The notes beneath the pieces are model-generated. The model did not search any database and was not told where the DNA came from. It saw only the letters and a program-made list of their open reading frames with translations. Positions 42,381 through 42,500 of a DNA stretch of 42,500 nucleotides are shown in pieces. How positions within the stretch are numbered: position 1 is the first letter of the stretch; each line of letters begins with the position of its first letter. Origin of the DNA: Chrysomallon squamiferum (Eukaryota; Mollusca; Gastropoda; Neomphalida; Peltospiridae); contig CM022672.1 in NCBI GenBank assembly GCA_012295275.1, forward strand, positions 11,412,904-11,455,403, read 5' to 3'. The translations under genes and the position numbers were made by a program.

Positions 42381-42500
42381 GCAGTAAATCTAGCACTTCC
42401 TTGATACTACTGCTACTAAGAACAAGTAAATTAGTGGCGTTACAATGATTATATATTTTAAACGGACACTGTTTGTAAAGAAAACATGATGCTGATAATT

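Larger units (their letters stand above)
40506..42500. other. Gene-poor right end
   Basis: AT-rich sequence with a poly-A run (about 41060-41085), a (TAC)n tract (41371-41412), TTTTA/ATT repeats (41982-42035) and TAG-type repeats (42205-42380). One Tc1 transposase relic and one possible micro-exon are described separately. The 42050-42180 patch is GC-richer, with an open + frame of no recognised family. Confidence 0.55.

Overview
The window is eukaryotic. It is AT-rich, packed with micro- and minisatellites, has GT-AG introns, and carries relics of Tc1/mariner and Tigger/pogo DNA transposons. The gene content (an intronless, divergent nicotinic-type Cys-loop receptor and split METTL24-like genes) together with the very dense ATT, GATA, GA and GT repeats suggests a cephalopod mollusc, most likely an octopus. 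That is inference from sequence style, not a search result.

Layout, left to right. (1) 1-3378: repeat-rich DNA, either intergenic or the intron of a gene that starts further left. (2) 3379-7133, + strand: the last three coding exons of a secreted-type, cysteine-rich protein; its second intron holds a decayed Tc1 transposase. (3) 7134-9608: satellites. (4) 9609-10862, + strand: one intact, intronless ORF of 417 residues for a Cys-loop ligand-gated channel subunit that has lost the acetylcholine-binding residues, resembling the cephalopod chemotactile-receptor branch. (5) 10863-17130: gene-poor satellite DNA. (6) 17131-18079: an array of about 17 units of 52-60 bp, abutting and apparently derived from the end of the next gene. 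(7) 18080-23093, - strand: METTL24-like gene A, seven coding exons, 299 residues. (8) 23108-27773: intergenic DNA with a mariner-type MITE and a possible 5' UTR exon of gene A. (9) 27774-38108, - strand: METTL24-like gene B, a tandem paralogue with identical exon sizes in five of seven exons and identical intron phases, 297 residues; its 6.7 kb intron 2 contains a 1 kb tandem duplication. (10) 38299-40505: a 2.2 kb near-perfect palindrome (foldback element). (11) 40506-42500: satellites and a second Tc1 relic.

The METTL24-like pair is a tandem duplication. Both proteins look like type II membrane-anchored, lumenal FkbM-like methyltransferases. Most exons differ by 25-37% at protein level, but exon 4 and its flanking intron are nearly identical, which points to gene conversion. 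The other two genes have no visible functional link to the pair.

No CRISPR, operon or prokaryotic features, and no tRNA or rRNA genes, were seen. Splice models were built by eye from GT-AG sites, reading frame and agreement between the two paralogues; no transcript data were available.
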